From an uncultured Bacillota bacterium (lineage in GTDB: Bacteria > Bacillota > Sulfobacillia > UBA995 > UBA9673): a stretch of DNA of 6,106 nucleotides. The stretch covers positions 1 through 6,106 of the forward strand of contig CALMHV010000115.1 of the NCBI GenBank assembly GCA_937863905.1. Direction: 5' to 3'. The notes beneath the pieces were generated by a model. That model was not told the DNA's origin. It saw only the letters and a list, made by a program, of their open reading frames with translations, and did not search any database. Below are positions 1-5,812 of this stretch, one piece after another. Numbering within the stretch: position 1 is the first letter of the stretch; each line of letters begins with the position of its first letter. The translations under genes were made by a program, and so were the position numbers.

Positions 1-21
1 CCCTTCAGCCCGTCCGGCCCT

Positions 22-2673
22 TCAGCACTCACTGTACCCGCAGGACCGGCACTTCAGACAACCTTCCTCGTAGGCCAGGCCGTGCATACCACAGACCGGG
101 CAGAGGTCCAGACCCCGGCGGGCGCGCAGTACCTCTCCGGAAGAGTCGGAGGAGGCTCGTCCGGCGCCGCCGGGGTAGCTGTACCCGGTTCCATCCTCGC
201 CGACCCCTCCCCCATCCGGCCCGCCTGGTCCGGAATCGGGCTCACCGGCACCGTCGGGGGCCTCCGGCCCGTCTCCAAACAGGAGGAGCTGGCCCGACCG
301 GCTGGCGGCGAGGGCCGAGACATCGACCTTCCCGTCCAAGTACTCCCCCAGAAACTGCGAGATTGCGTCGGGGACCGACTTTACCCGATTGGGGCCGAAA
401 CCCACGCTCCGCTGGCCGCCGATGCCGGCGAGCTCGTCAGCCACCTCCTGTGGATCCACGCCGCACCGCAGGGCCAGCGAGACGAGGCGCGCGATGCCTT
501 CGGTGAAGGCCGCCACGTCGCTTCCCGCCCGCCCCAACTGGGCGAAGAGCTCGAAGGGCAGCCCGTCGGCCGTGTTCAGCGTGAGGTAGACGTTGCCGAG
601 CGGCGTATGCTTCCTCACCGTGACCCCGGCCAGGCCTACCGGCCGGGGCACAGGCCTTACCCGGCCCCACCGGCCCCGGTCGATGACCGGGCGCGTCTCG
701 GCCGTGGGCTTCTCGGCCGAAAGCTTGGGCCCATCCTGGCGCCCCACGTTCAGGACTTGGGTCTCGCGGCTGCCGTTCCGGTAGACCGTCACGCCCTTGC
801 AGCCGAGTTCGTAGGCCTGCTTATAGATGGAGCGGATGTCTTCCGCCGTGGCCTCGAACGGGAGGTTCACCGTCTTGGAGACGGCATTGTCCGTGTGGGC
901 CTGGAAAGCGGCCTGCATCCTGATATGCCATTCCGAGCCGATGTCCAGGGCCGTCACGAAGAGGCGCTTCACAGCCTCGGGCACTTCCTGGAGCCCGGCC
1001 ACGGACCCCGCCTCGGCCACCTTGGCCATGAGGGCCTCGCTGTGGAAACCCTGGCGTCGGGCCGTCTCCTCGAAGACGGGGTTCGTTTCGACGAGGACCT
1101 GGCCACCCAGGATGCCGCGCCGGGTGAAGGCCACCGAGAACAGAGGTTCGATGCCCCCGGAGGCGCCGGCCACGATGCTGATCGTGCCCGTGGGAGCGAT
1201 GGTCGTCGTGGTGGCGTTCCGCACCGGAGGCTGCCCCGCCCCGTCCAGCGCGGAGCCCGGGAAGTTCGGGAACGGGCCGCGCGCCCCGGCCAGGTCGGCC
1301 GAGGCGGCCCGGGAGCGCCGGCTGATGAACCCCATGACCTCTCCGGCGAGAGCGACGGCCGCCTCGGAGTCGTAGCTGAGGCCGAGTTGGATGAGCATGT
1401 CGGCCCAGCCCATGACTCCGAGCCCTATCTTCCGGTTGGCCTTGGTCATCCTCTCGATCTCAGGCATCGGGTACCGGTTGCCGTCGATAACATTGTCGAG
1501 GTAGTGGACGGCGAGATCGACCACGCGGCCGAGAGTCTCGTAGTCCACCTTGCCGTCGGAAACGAGCCGGCCCAGATTGACCGAAGCCAGGTTGCACGAC
1601 TCGTACGGCAGGAGAGGCTGTTCCCCGCAAGGGTTGGTGCTCTCAATGGCCCCGGCGTTCGGGGTCGGGTTCGCGGCGTTGATCCGGTCGATGAAGACCA
1701 CGCCCGGCTCGCCGTTGGCCCAGGCCCGTTCGGAGATGAGGTCGAAGACCTGGCGCGCCTTGAGGGTCGACGCCACGGCGCCGGTCCTCGGGTTCTTGAG
1801 GTCATAGGAGCCGTCGGTCTGGACCGCCTCCATGAAGGAGTCGGTCAGGGCCACCGACAGGTTGAAGTTGGTGATGTCCCCGTCGCCGGTCTTGCAGCGG
1901 ATGAACTCCAGGATGTCGGGGTGGTCGCACCGGAGGATGCCCATGTTGGCCCCCCGCCGGGTCCCCCCCTGCTTGATGGCGTTGGTCGCGGCGTCGAAGA
2001 CCCGCATGAAGGAGATGGGGCCGGAGGCCACTCCGCCCGTGGACTTGACGATGTCGTCCTTGGGGCGGAGGCGAGAGAACGAGAACCCGGTGCCGCCTCC
2101 CGACTGGTGGATCAGGGCCGTGTGCTTCAGCGTGTCGAAGATGCCCCCCAGCGAATCGTTCACGGGAAGGACGAAGCAAGCCGAGAGCTGCTGGAGTTCC
2201 CGGCCGGCGTTCATTAGGGTCGGGGAGTTGAAGAGCAGGAGGAGGCCGGCCGTCACTTCGTAGAGCCCGTCCTCTCGAGCGGCGAGAGCGGGACGGCGAT
2301 CCCCGAGGAGTTCCAGGACCTTGGGGAAGGCGACCTTCATGTGGCCGTGCGAGGCCAGCCCCCGGTAAGCGTGGGCGAGAGTCGAGAGGTCATAGGACGT
2401 GTAGGGCGGCGCAAGTTTGGCCGGGGCGGACCGTCCGGCGCCACGGGCATCGGACGCCGGCGTCCCGGCCGTGGCGGCCAGGTCCTTCGGTTGGCCCCCG
2501 GCGCGGTCATAGACCTCCTGTTCATAGAGAAGGTCGATGAGCACGAGGTTCCGAGCGACCCGTCGGAAAAGCTCCTCCGGCGCCTCCACCGGCTCCCCGT
2601 GCTCGTCCTTGGCCAGGTAGCGGTTCCTCAAGACCGTCAAAGCATTCTCGGTCAGTCCTGATATGGGCATCAT
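22..2673 (-). CDS. nrdJ: Class II (adenosylcobalamin-dependent) ribonucleotide reductase NrdJ
   Basis: This 883-residue enzyme reduces ribonucleotides to deoxyribonucleotides in the cytosol using a cobalamin-derived radical, so it needs neither O2 nor a partner radical subunit. Visible landmarks in order: N-terminal LTENALTVLRNRYL; FNSPTLMNAG at 148-157; first redox cysteine C166 in LSACFVLPV; HQSGGGTGF at 189-197; KQGGTRRGANMG at 234-245; catalytic NPCGE at 347-351 with radical cysteine C349; partner cysteine C360 exactly 11 residues later, as expected for this family; APTGTIS at 493-499; a TSCPD-type C-terminal domain at about 684-785; a Gly/Asp/Pro-rich linker at about 800-845; and a cysteine-rich tail (C858, C861, C872, C875, C878, C883). 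I see no ATP-cone at the N-terminus. The start is the first of two consecutive ATGs. Its ATGA overlaps the nrdR stop, and GAGG lies 7 nt upstream, so the genes look translationally coupled. The frame stays open further upstream, but that stretch is antisense-like and overlaps nrdR. The stop is TGA. Confidence 0.97.
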   Translation of the reverse strand: MMPISGLTENALTVLRNRYLAKDEHGEPVEAPEELFRRVARNLVLIDLLYEQEVYDRAGGQPKDLAATAGTPASDARGAGRSAPAKLAPPYTSYDLSTLAHAYRGLASHGHMKVAFPKVLELLGDRRPALAAREDGLYEVTAGLLLLFNSPTLMNAGRELQQLSACFVLPVNDSLGGIFDTLKHTALIHQSGGGTGFSFSRLRPKDDIVKSTGGVASGPISFMRVFDAATNAIKQGGTRRGANMGILRCDHPDILEFIRCKTGDGDITNFNLSVALTDSFMEAVQTDGSYDLKNPRTGAVASTLKARQVFDLISERAWANGEPGVVFIDRINAANPTPNAGAIESTNPCGEQPLLPYESCNLASVNLGRLVSDGKVDYETLGRVVDLAVHYLDNVIDGNRYPMPEIERMTKANRKIGLGVMGWADMLIQLGLSYDSEAAVALAGEVMGFISRRSRAASADLAGARGPFPNFPGSALDGAGQPPVRNATTTTIAPTGTISIVAGASGGIEPLFSVAFTRRGILGGQVLVETNPVFEETARRQGFHSEALMAKVAEAGSVAGLQEVPEAVKRLFVTALDIGSEWHIRMQAAFQAHTDNAVSKTVNLPFEATAEDIRSIYKQAYELGCKGVTVYRNGSRETQVLNVGRQDGPKLSAEKPTAETRPVIDRGRWGRVRPVPRPVGLAGVTVRKHTPLGNVYLTLNTADGLPFELFAQLGRAGSDVAAFTEGIARLVSLALRCGVDPQEVADELAGIGGQRSVGFGPNRVKSVPDAISQFLGEYLDGKVDVSALAASRSGQLLLFGDGPEAPDGAGEPDSGPGGPDGGGVGEDGTGYSYPGGAGRASSDSSGEVLRARRGLDLCPVCGMHGLAYEEGCLKCRSCGYSEC

Positions 2674-3191
2674 CTGTTGTCCTCGTCCTCCCCCAGCCCG
2701 AAGAGTGTCGGCTGGTGGCTTCCCTGCGCCTGTCTCTCTCTTGTCTGGCGCAGCCGCTCCACTTCGCGCCCGAACTCCTCCACCTCGGTGAACTGGCGGT
2801 AGACAGACGCGAACCGGACGTAGGCCACTTCGTCGAGCGCCCTCAGCTTGTTCATGACCAGGTTCCCGATGAGCCGGCTCGGGACTTCGTCCCGACCGAG
2901 CCCCCTTAGCTCCTGCTCCACCTCGGCCGCCAGCTCGTGGATCTGGCTGGAGGTGACCGGCCGCCGCTCGCAAGCCCGCATGAGGCCGCGGACCATCTTT
3001 TGGAGGTCGAACGCCTCCCGCAGGCCGCGCTTCTTGACGACTATGAGCGAAGACTCCGCCGCCCTCTCGTAGGTCGTGAACCGATGACCGCAAGCCGCGC
3101 ACTCACGGCGCCGGCGGATGGCCCGTTGCCCCTGGACAGGGCGCGAGTCCAAGACGGAACTCTCCAGATGCCCGCAGGAAGGGCAGCGCAC
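2670..3191 (-). CDS. nrdR: Transcriptional repressor NrdR (Zn-ribbon plus ATP-cone)
   Basis: NrdR is a nucleotide-sensing repressor of ribonucleotide reductase genes; it binds paired NrdR boxes when its ATP-cone is loaded with dATP/ATP. The 173-residue protein begins VRCPSCG, matching the usual (M)RCPxCG start of the family. It has a zinc ribbon with C3, C6, C31 and C34, and a basic RRRRE stretch at 26-30 before the second cysteine pair. The ATP-cone follows at about 49-139 (LIVVKKRG, FDLQKMVRGLMRACERRPV, then VAYVRFASVYRQF). The tail from about 140 to 173 is charged, making the protein somewhat longer than the family's usual 150-160 residues. The start is GTG, chosen because of the conserved N-terminus and an ideal GGAGGT 7 nt upstream. 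The frame is open for 39 more codons but without family similarity. The stop TGA overlaps the nrdJ ATG. Two box-like operator sites upstream indicate autoregulation. Confidence 0.97.
   Translation of the reverse strand: MRCPSCGHLESSVLDSRPVQGQRAIRRRRECAACGHRFTTYERAAESSLIVVKKRGLREAFDLQKMVRGLMRACERRPVTSSQIHELAAEVEQELRGLGRDEVPSRLIGNLVMNKLRALDEVAYVRFASVYRQFTEVEEFGREVERLRQTRERQAQGSHQPTLFGLGEDEDNR
2681..2694 (-). promoter_or_regulatory. nrdJ ribosome-binding region inside the nrdR 3' end
   Basis: On the minus strand, GAGG (2681-2684) sits 7 nt before the ATG at 2673. A stronger GGGGGAGG (2687-2694) lies slightly further upstream, 13 nt from that ATG. Both fall within the last codons of nrdR. They support starting nrdJ at the ATGATG pair, not at the far upstream end of the open frame. 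Confidence 0.7.
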
Positions 3192-3197
3192 AGGCCC

Positions 3198-3203
3198 ACC
3201 TCC
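3198..3203 (-). promoter_or_regulatory. nrdR ribosome-binding site fixing the GTG start
   Basis: GGAGGT on the minus strand begins a near-ideal Shine-Dalgarno. GGAGG ends 7 nt before the GTG at 3191. It decides the start against in-frame upstream ATG/GTG alternatives, which would add up to 39 Gly/Arg-rich residues not typical of NrdR. Confidence 0.8.
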
Positions 3204-3256
3204 GAAGAAGGCACCCCCGCGACGTCCGCCAGGACGCCCGGGGGAACACATGTTCC

Positions 3257-3272
3257 TCACGATATGTTGCGT
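3257..3272 (-). promoter_or_regulatory. NrdR-box-like operator 2 (at the transcription start)
   Basis: The minus strand reads ACGCAACATATCGTGA, about 12 of 16 matches to acaCwAtATaTwGtgt with the core C4, A6, A8, T9, T11 and G13 all kept. It is centred 31 bp downstream of operator 1 and covers the predicted transcription start of nrdR-nrdJ. Binding here would block initiation. Confidence 0.7.
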
Positions 3273-3278
3273 ATCTCT

Positions 3279-3308
3279 ATTATAAACAGACAACATACGG
3301 TAGTCCAA
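3279..3308 (-). promoter_or_regulatory. Vegetative (sigma-A type) promoter of nrdR-nrdJ
   Basis: The minus strand reads TTGGAC (3303-3308), an 18-nt spacer, then a perfect TATAAT (3279-3284). The -35 is only a half match to TTGACA, but the -10 is exact and lies in a strikingly AT-rich patch within GC-rich DNA. The expected transcription start is near 3272, giving a leader of roughly 80 nt before nrdR. The first NrdR-box-like site overlaps the -35/spacer and the second covers the predicted start, as expected for a repressible promoter. Confidence 0.75.
3288..3303 (-). promoter_or_regulatory. NrdR-box-like operator 1 (promoter-distal)
   Basis: The minus strand reads CTACCGTATGTTGTCT. Against the NrdR-box consensus acaCwAtATaTwGtgt it matches about 10 of 16 positions, including the core C4, A8, T9, T11 and G13. 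It overlaps the -35/-10 spacer of the nrdR promoter. Its start is exactly 31 bp from that of the second site, matching the roughly three-helical-turn spacing known for paired NrdR boxes. Confidence 0.65.
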
Positions 3309-3469
3309 GACCCGGGAGGGGCTGGGCGGCAGGAATCCTGGGGAGCATCGGGGGAAGGTGGTCCGGACGGGACAAGGCTCGTCCTTCCGCGTTGTCTCGC
3401 CGTGGGAAGAGAGACCAAGGGGTTGCTCAGAGGCCTAATCAGCCGGCTGGGCCCTCTGGGCGGAGCCGC
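3309..3469. other. Intergenic stretch between ylmC/ymxH-type gene and nrdR promoter
   Basis: About 160 bases with no supported gene. It contains a perfect 10-bp palindrome CAGCCGGCTG (3440-3449) and, just after the upstream gene's stop, a GGCGG/CCGCC inverted repeat with a 2-base gap. Neither is followed by a T-tract on the minus strand, so I do not call a terminator. Together with the nrdR promoter, leader and ribosome-binding region (3192-3308), the full gap without a gene is 278 bases. Confidence 0.5.
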
Positions 3470-3730
3470 CTACCTCGCCGGCTCCTGGTCCGTGTACCCG
3501 GTCAGTTCAACAAGGATGACGTCGGCGCCGACCTTGCGGATGGCTTCCCACGGCACCACGTACTCCGTCTCGCGCCCGAAGAGGCCGAAGATGGGCTTGG
3601 GGCCGGGGATGATGAGGGTCCTCACCCTTCCGCTTTCGAGGTCCATGTCGAAGTCGCTGATGACGCCGAGCCTAGCGCCGTCCAGGATGTTCACCACATC
3701 CCGGAGCCGGAGATCGGACGCTCTGACCAC
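3470..3730 (-). CDS. YlmC/YmxH-family sporulation protein (PRC-barrel)
   Basis: This 86-residue protein matches the small single-domain PRC-barrel family annotated as YlmC/YmxH sporulation proteins. The diagnostic segments are NILDGARLGVISDFDMDLESGRV, split here as NILDGARLG and ISDFDMDLESGRV, then LIIPGPKPIFGLFGRE, then YVVPWEAIRKVGADVILVEL. There is no signal peptide or membrane segment. The exact biochemical role of the family is not established; in Bacillus and clostridia it is sporulation-associated. I chose the GTG at 3730 (MVRASDLRLRD) because GGGGTG lies 6 nt upstream and family members begin with a short M-x-x-SDL. A GTG three codons earlier, at 3739, is the alternative. It lies 82 bases after spoIIR and is followed by nrdR, an order familiar from clostridial genomes. 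The stop is TAG. Confidence 0.9.
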   Translation of the reverse strand: MVRASDLRLRDVVNILDGARLGVISDFDMDLESGRVRTLIIPGPKPIFGLFGRETEYVVPWEAIRKVGADVILVELTGYTDQEPAR

Positions 3731-3760
3731 TGGGAACACCCCGGCTCAGTATATGTGCCG

Positions 3761-3777
3761 GGGGAGGCTCACTCCCC
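3761..3777 (-). repeat. Short hairpin upstream of ylmC/ymxH-type gene
   Basis: On the minus strand a 6-bp perfect stem GGGGAG/CTCCCC encloses the 5-base loop TGAGC, in the gap between spoIIR and the ylmC/ymxH-type gene. No T-run follows, so it is not a convincing terminator. It could affect RNA stability, or be chance in GC-rich DNA. Confidence 0.3.
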
Positions 3778-3812
3778 GTCCTTTGCAGCGGACCCCAGGG
3801 CGGGCGCCCGGC

Positions 3813-4829
3813 CTAGCGTTCCGGAGGAGTCGCGTGTTGGCCTGAACCGGAGGGACCCTGGACCAGCCAGGGCGCCGAGACCGCCAGGGACCTGATGAGC
3901 TCCCGGAGGCGGTCGAAGACGTAGAAGCGGACCTCGGTTCGGTTTGATCCGGTGTCCGCCACCAGGATGACCAGGTCCGAGTCGGGAGAGGTCGGGATGT
4001 CGCTGACGATTATCCTCACACCCGAGTCTTTGTCCGCGACGGCCGAGGCCGTCGTCTGGCCGCCTTTGAGCTTCACGTTGGCCAGGGCCTTCTCCAGGAT
4101 GCCCTGGAGGTCGAGGGCCTGCTGAGGCGTGAGGGAGTCAACCGAAATGGTCCGCGTGGTCTTCCCGGCGGACGCCCCGGCGGGCGCCGGACTCGCGGTC
4201 GCGGCGGCGCCGGACGCCCCACCCGTTCCCGAAGTCAGGGCCCCATCGGAGGCAATGCCCCACTGCGTCTGGCGCGAGCCGGCCACGACGTCGAGATAGC
4301 ACAGAGGCGGGAAGAGGATGCACCACCAGTTGGCCCCCTTCCCCTCGCCGAGGACGATGCGGAGGGCCTGGTAGTCCCCTGCCGGCAGGACCAGAGGCCC
4401 GTAGGCGCGCTCCGGGAAGGAGAACGTACCGAACTCGGCCCCGACCGCGTAGTCGTACCCATTGGCGACCAGGACGTTCTCAGCCACACGCTGGAAGAGG
4501 GAAAGGTTCGCTTTCAAGAGTCCGATGGCGTCGTCGGGGACCTTCGCCGCGAACAGGTCCTCCGACGCGCCAAGGATGGCGTCCCTCACCTCCAGCTTGA
4601 CTTCCTGGTCCGCGGGCTGGTCGCTGTTGGCGACGACGTGGAGACGGATGAGGTTATGCAGGTTGTAGGCCTGCTCGGCCTGCAGGCGCCATCCGGACCA
4701 GGCGACGAAGGCCACGAGGAGGACGAGGGCCGCCAGGCAGACCTGGCCCAGCCGCCCCGACGTGGACTTCTTCCTGGTCCGGGTCCTGGGATTGGAGTTG
4801 GGACGCACTATCTCGTAAATCGACTTCAC
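3813..4829 (-). CDS. spoIIR: Stage II sporulation protein R (SpoIIR)
   Basis: SpoIIR is made in the forespore and exported to the intermembrane space, where it triggers the SpoIIGA protease to mature pro-sigma-E in the mother cell. This 338-residue protein has a basic N-terminus (RTRTRKKS, 15-22), one hydrophobic segment at about 28-47 that would act as signal anchor or signal peptide, and then the family core. Core motifs are NLIRLHVVANSD (59-70), QEVKLEVRDAIL (75-86), GDYQALRIVLGEG (151-163) and NWWCILFPPLCYLD (167-180). An Ala/Gly/Ser/Thr/Pro-rich region at about 198-224 leads into a C-terminal part ending TEVRFYVFDRLREL (298-311), which resembles the usual C-terminal VEVRF end of the family. 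It is clearly longer than the Bacillus protein (about 224 residues) because of the region from about 195 to 295. The start is GTG with GGAGAG 8 nt upstream. The stop is TAG. Confidence 0.95.
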   Translation of the reverse strand: MKSIYEIVRPNSNPRTRTRKKSTSGRLGQVCLAALVLLVAFVAWSGWRLQAEQAYNLHNLIRLHVVANSDQPADQEVKLEVRDAILGASEDLFAAKVPDDAIGLLKANLSLFQRVAENVLVANGYDYAVGAEFGTFSFPERAYGPLVLPAGDYQALRIVLGEGKGANWWCILFPPLCYLDVVAGSRQTQWGIASDGALTSGTGGASGAAATASPAPAGASAGKTTRTISVDSLTPQQALDLQGILEKALANVKLKGGQTTASAVADKDSGVRIIVSDIPTSPDSDLVILVADTGSNRTEVRFYVFDRLRELIRSLAVSAPWLVQGPSGSGQHATPPER

Positions 4830-4837
4830 GTTTGGCT

Positions 4838-4843
4838 CTCTCC
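4838..4843 (-). promoter_or_regulatory. spoIIR ribosome-binding site
   Basis: GGAGAG on the minus strand lies 8 nt before the GTG at 4829, supporting this start, which yields the expected basic, then hydrophobic N-terminus. Confidence 0.65.
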
Positions 4844-4934
4844 AGTCAGTGTCCGTCGGCGGATACGGTCCGCTCCGGCGGACGGATTGGCATCTCGACG
4901 CCCGGATGCCGGTGCAGGTGGGCGACTGGTAGTC

Positions 4935-4963
4935 TAGTTTCCCCGTGCCGTCCGGCCCAATTC
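4935..4963 (-). promoter_or_regulatory. Candidate forespore (sigma-F/sigma-G) promoter of spoIIR
   Basis: The minus strand has GGGGAAACTA (4935-4944), which fits every constrained position of a sigma-F-like -10 (GGNRANAHTR, consensus from memory). GAATT (4959-4963) lies 14 nt upstream, a 4/5 match to the sigma-G -35 GMATR, but a poor sigma-F -35. spoIIR is a known sigma-F-regulon gene in Bacillus, so a forespore promoter here is expected. It would give a leader of about 100 nt. The -35 is the weak part of this call. Confidence 0.4.
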
Positions 4964-4984
4964 GCGGGGCCTCCAGGCAGAACA

Positions 4985-5002
4985 GGCCCGCCGAGGCAGG
5001 CC
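4985..5002 (-). terminator. Possible terminator hairpin after sigG
   Basis: Starting 26 bases after the sigG stop codon, the minus strand forms a 7-bp stem GGCCTGC/GCGGGCC (one G-U pair) with the loop CTCG, followed by TGTTCT. The stem is strong but the U-tract is poor, so termination may be partial. The rest of the 199-base gap up to spoIIR (4830-5028) holds only the candidate spoIIR promoter and ribosome-binding site. Confidence 0.4.
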
Positions 5003-5028
5003 AGGAAGGATGAGGCGCCGGGCAGCGG

Positions 5029-5802
5029 TTACATCAGCTTGCGCATGTGCCCGAGGGCCGCCTTCTCCAGGCGCGAGACCTGGGCCTGGGATATTCCGAT
5101 CTCGCCGGCCACCTCCATCTGGGTCCGGCCCTCGTAGAACCGCAGGGAGAGGATGAGCTTCTCCCGTTCCGACAACTTCCCCATGGCCTCCCGGATGGAG
5201 ATGCCCTCGAGCCACGTCGAGTCGTGGTTCTTGTCGTCGCCAATCTGGTCCATGACGAAAATGGGGTCGCCGCCGTCATGGTAGACAGGGTCGAAGAGGG
5301 AGATGGGCTCCTGGATGGCGTCCAGGGCAAAGACGATGTCCTCGCGGGGCATCTTGAGTTCAGAGGCGATCTCGTTGATGGACGGTTCGCGCGCGTGCCG
5401 GTTGACCAGGCCGTCGCGGACCTGGAGAGCCTTGTAGGCGACGTCGCGGAGCGAACGACTCACCCGGATGGAGTTGTTGTCCCGGAGGTAGCGGCGAATC
5501 TCGCCGATAATCATCGGGACGGCGTACGTCGAGAACTTGACGTTCTGGCCGAGGTCGAAGTTGTCGATGGCCTTGATGAGACCGATGCATCCGACCTGGA
5601 AGAGGTCGTCCACGTACTCGCCCCGGTTGTTGAAGCGCTGGATGACGCTGAGAACGAGACGGAGGTTGCCCTGGATCAGCTGCTCGCGGGCGGTCGGGTC
5701 CCCCGCCTGCAAGCGCACGAAGAGTTCGCGCATCTTGACGGCGGAGAGGACGGGGAGCTTGGAAGTGTTGACGCCACAAATCTCGACTTTGTTGACCAGC
5801 AA
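5029..5802 (-). CDS. sigG: RNA polymerase sporulation sigma factor SigG
   Basis: This late forespore-specific sigma factor directs transcription of spore-protection and germination genes after engulfment. The 257-residue protein starts with the SigG hallmark NKVEICGVNTSKLPVL (4-19). Region 2 spans about 40-109 and contains GNLRLVLSVIQRFNNRGEY, VDDLFQVGCIGLIKAIDNF and KFSTYAVPMIIGEIRRYLRD. Region 3 is at about 112-170 (IRVSRSLRDVAYKALQVR, then VFALDAIQEPISLF). Region 4 is at about 205-254, with the helix-turn-helix TQMEVAGEIGISQAQVSRLE at 227-246. Length and colinearity match Bacillus SigG closely. The start is TTG (5800-5802), chosen because it puts NKVEICG at the same position as in Bacillus SigG and has AGGGGGA 10 nt upstream. 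The position matching Bacillus N45 appears to be Q44. The stop is TAA. Confidence 0.97.
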   Translation of the reverse strand: MLVNKVEICGVNTSKLPVLSAVKMRELFVRLQAGDPTAREQLIQGNLRLVLSVIQRFNNRGEYVDDLFQVGCIGLIKAIDNFDLGQNVKFSTYAVPMIIGEIRRYLRDNNSIRVSRSLRDVAYKALQVRDGLVNRHAREPSINEIASELKMPREDIVFALDAIQEPISLFDPVYHDGGDPIFVMDQIGDDKNHDSTWLEGISIREAMGKLSEREKLILSLRFYEGRTQMEVAGEIGISQAQVSRLEKAALGHMRKLM

Positions 5803-5812
5803 GGACGCCAGT

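Noticed and set aside
82..2217. A 711-codon open frame on the plus strand, opposite nrdJ
   Set aside because: It is exactly antisense to a strongly conserved enzyme, has no recognisable domain and reads as Arg/Gly/Val/Asp-rich low-complexity protein, as expected for antisense frames of GC-rich genes.
2674..3102. N-terminal extension of NrdJ by 143 residues
   Set aside because: The extension overlaps nrdR out of frame, is Arg/Gly/Ala-rich with no domain, and the family's N-terminus begins right at the ATGATG with ribosome-binding sites.
3192..3278. Cobalamin riboswitch in the nrdR-nrdJ leader, expected for some B12-dependent operons
   Set aside because: The leader is only about 80 nt, far too short for a cobalamin riboswitch, and I see no B12-box-like segment.
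3192..3308. Longer NrdR starting up to 39 codons upstream
   Set aside because: Those codons run through the promoter -10 and both operator sites and give a non-family Gly/Arg-rich leader; the GTG has an ideal Shine-Dalgarno and the conserved CPxCG start.
3748..3755. CATATACT on the minus strand, matching a sigma-E -10 (CATAYAHT), upstream of the ylmC/ymxH-type gene
   Set aside because: No acceptable -35 lies 14-15 nt upstream and the implied leader would be only about 10 nt. Mother-cell expression is possible for this family, but the evidence is too thin.
3792..3813. GC-rich palindrome after the spoIIR stop as a terminator
   Set aside because: CGGGCGCCCG is a self-complementary run with no room for a proper loop and no T-tract follows.
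2937..3845. A 302-codon plus-strand open frame across nrdR, its promoter and the ylmC/ymxH-type gene
   Set aside because: It runs antisense through two recognised genes and a promoter, and its translation is basic, Ser/Arg/Pro-rich and without motifs.
5034..5779. Additional minus-strand open frames overlapping sigG
   Set aside because: They are out-of-frame shadows with Arg/Ser/Pro-rich translations and no start signals.
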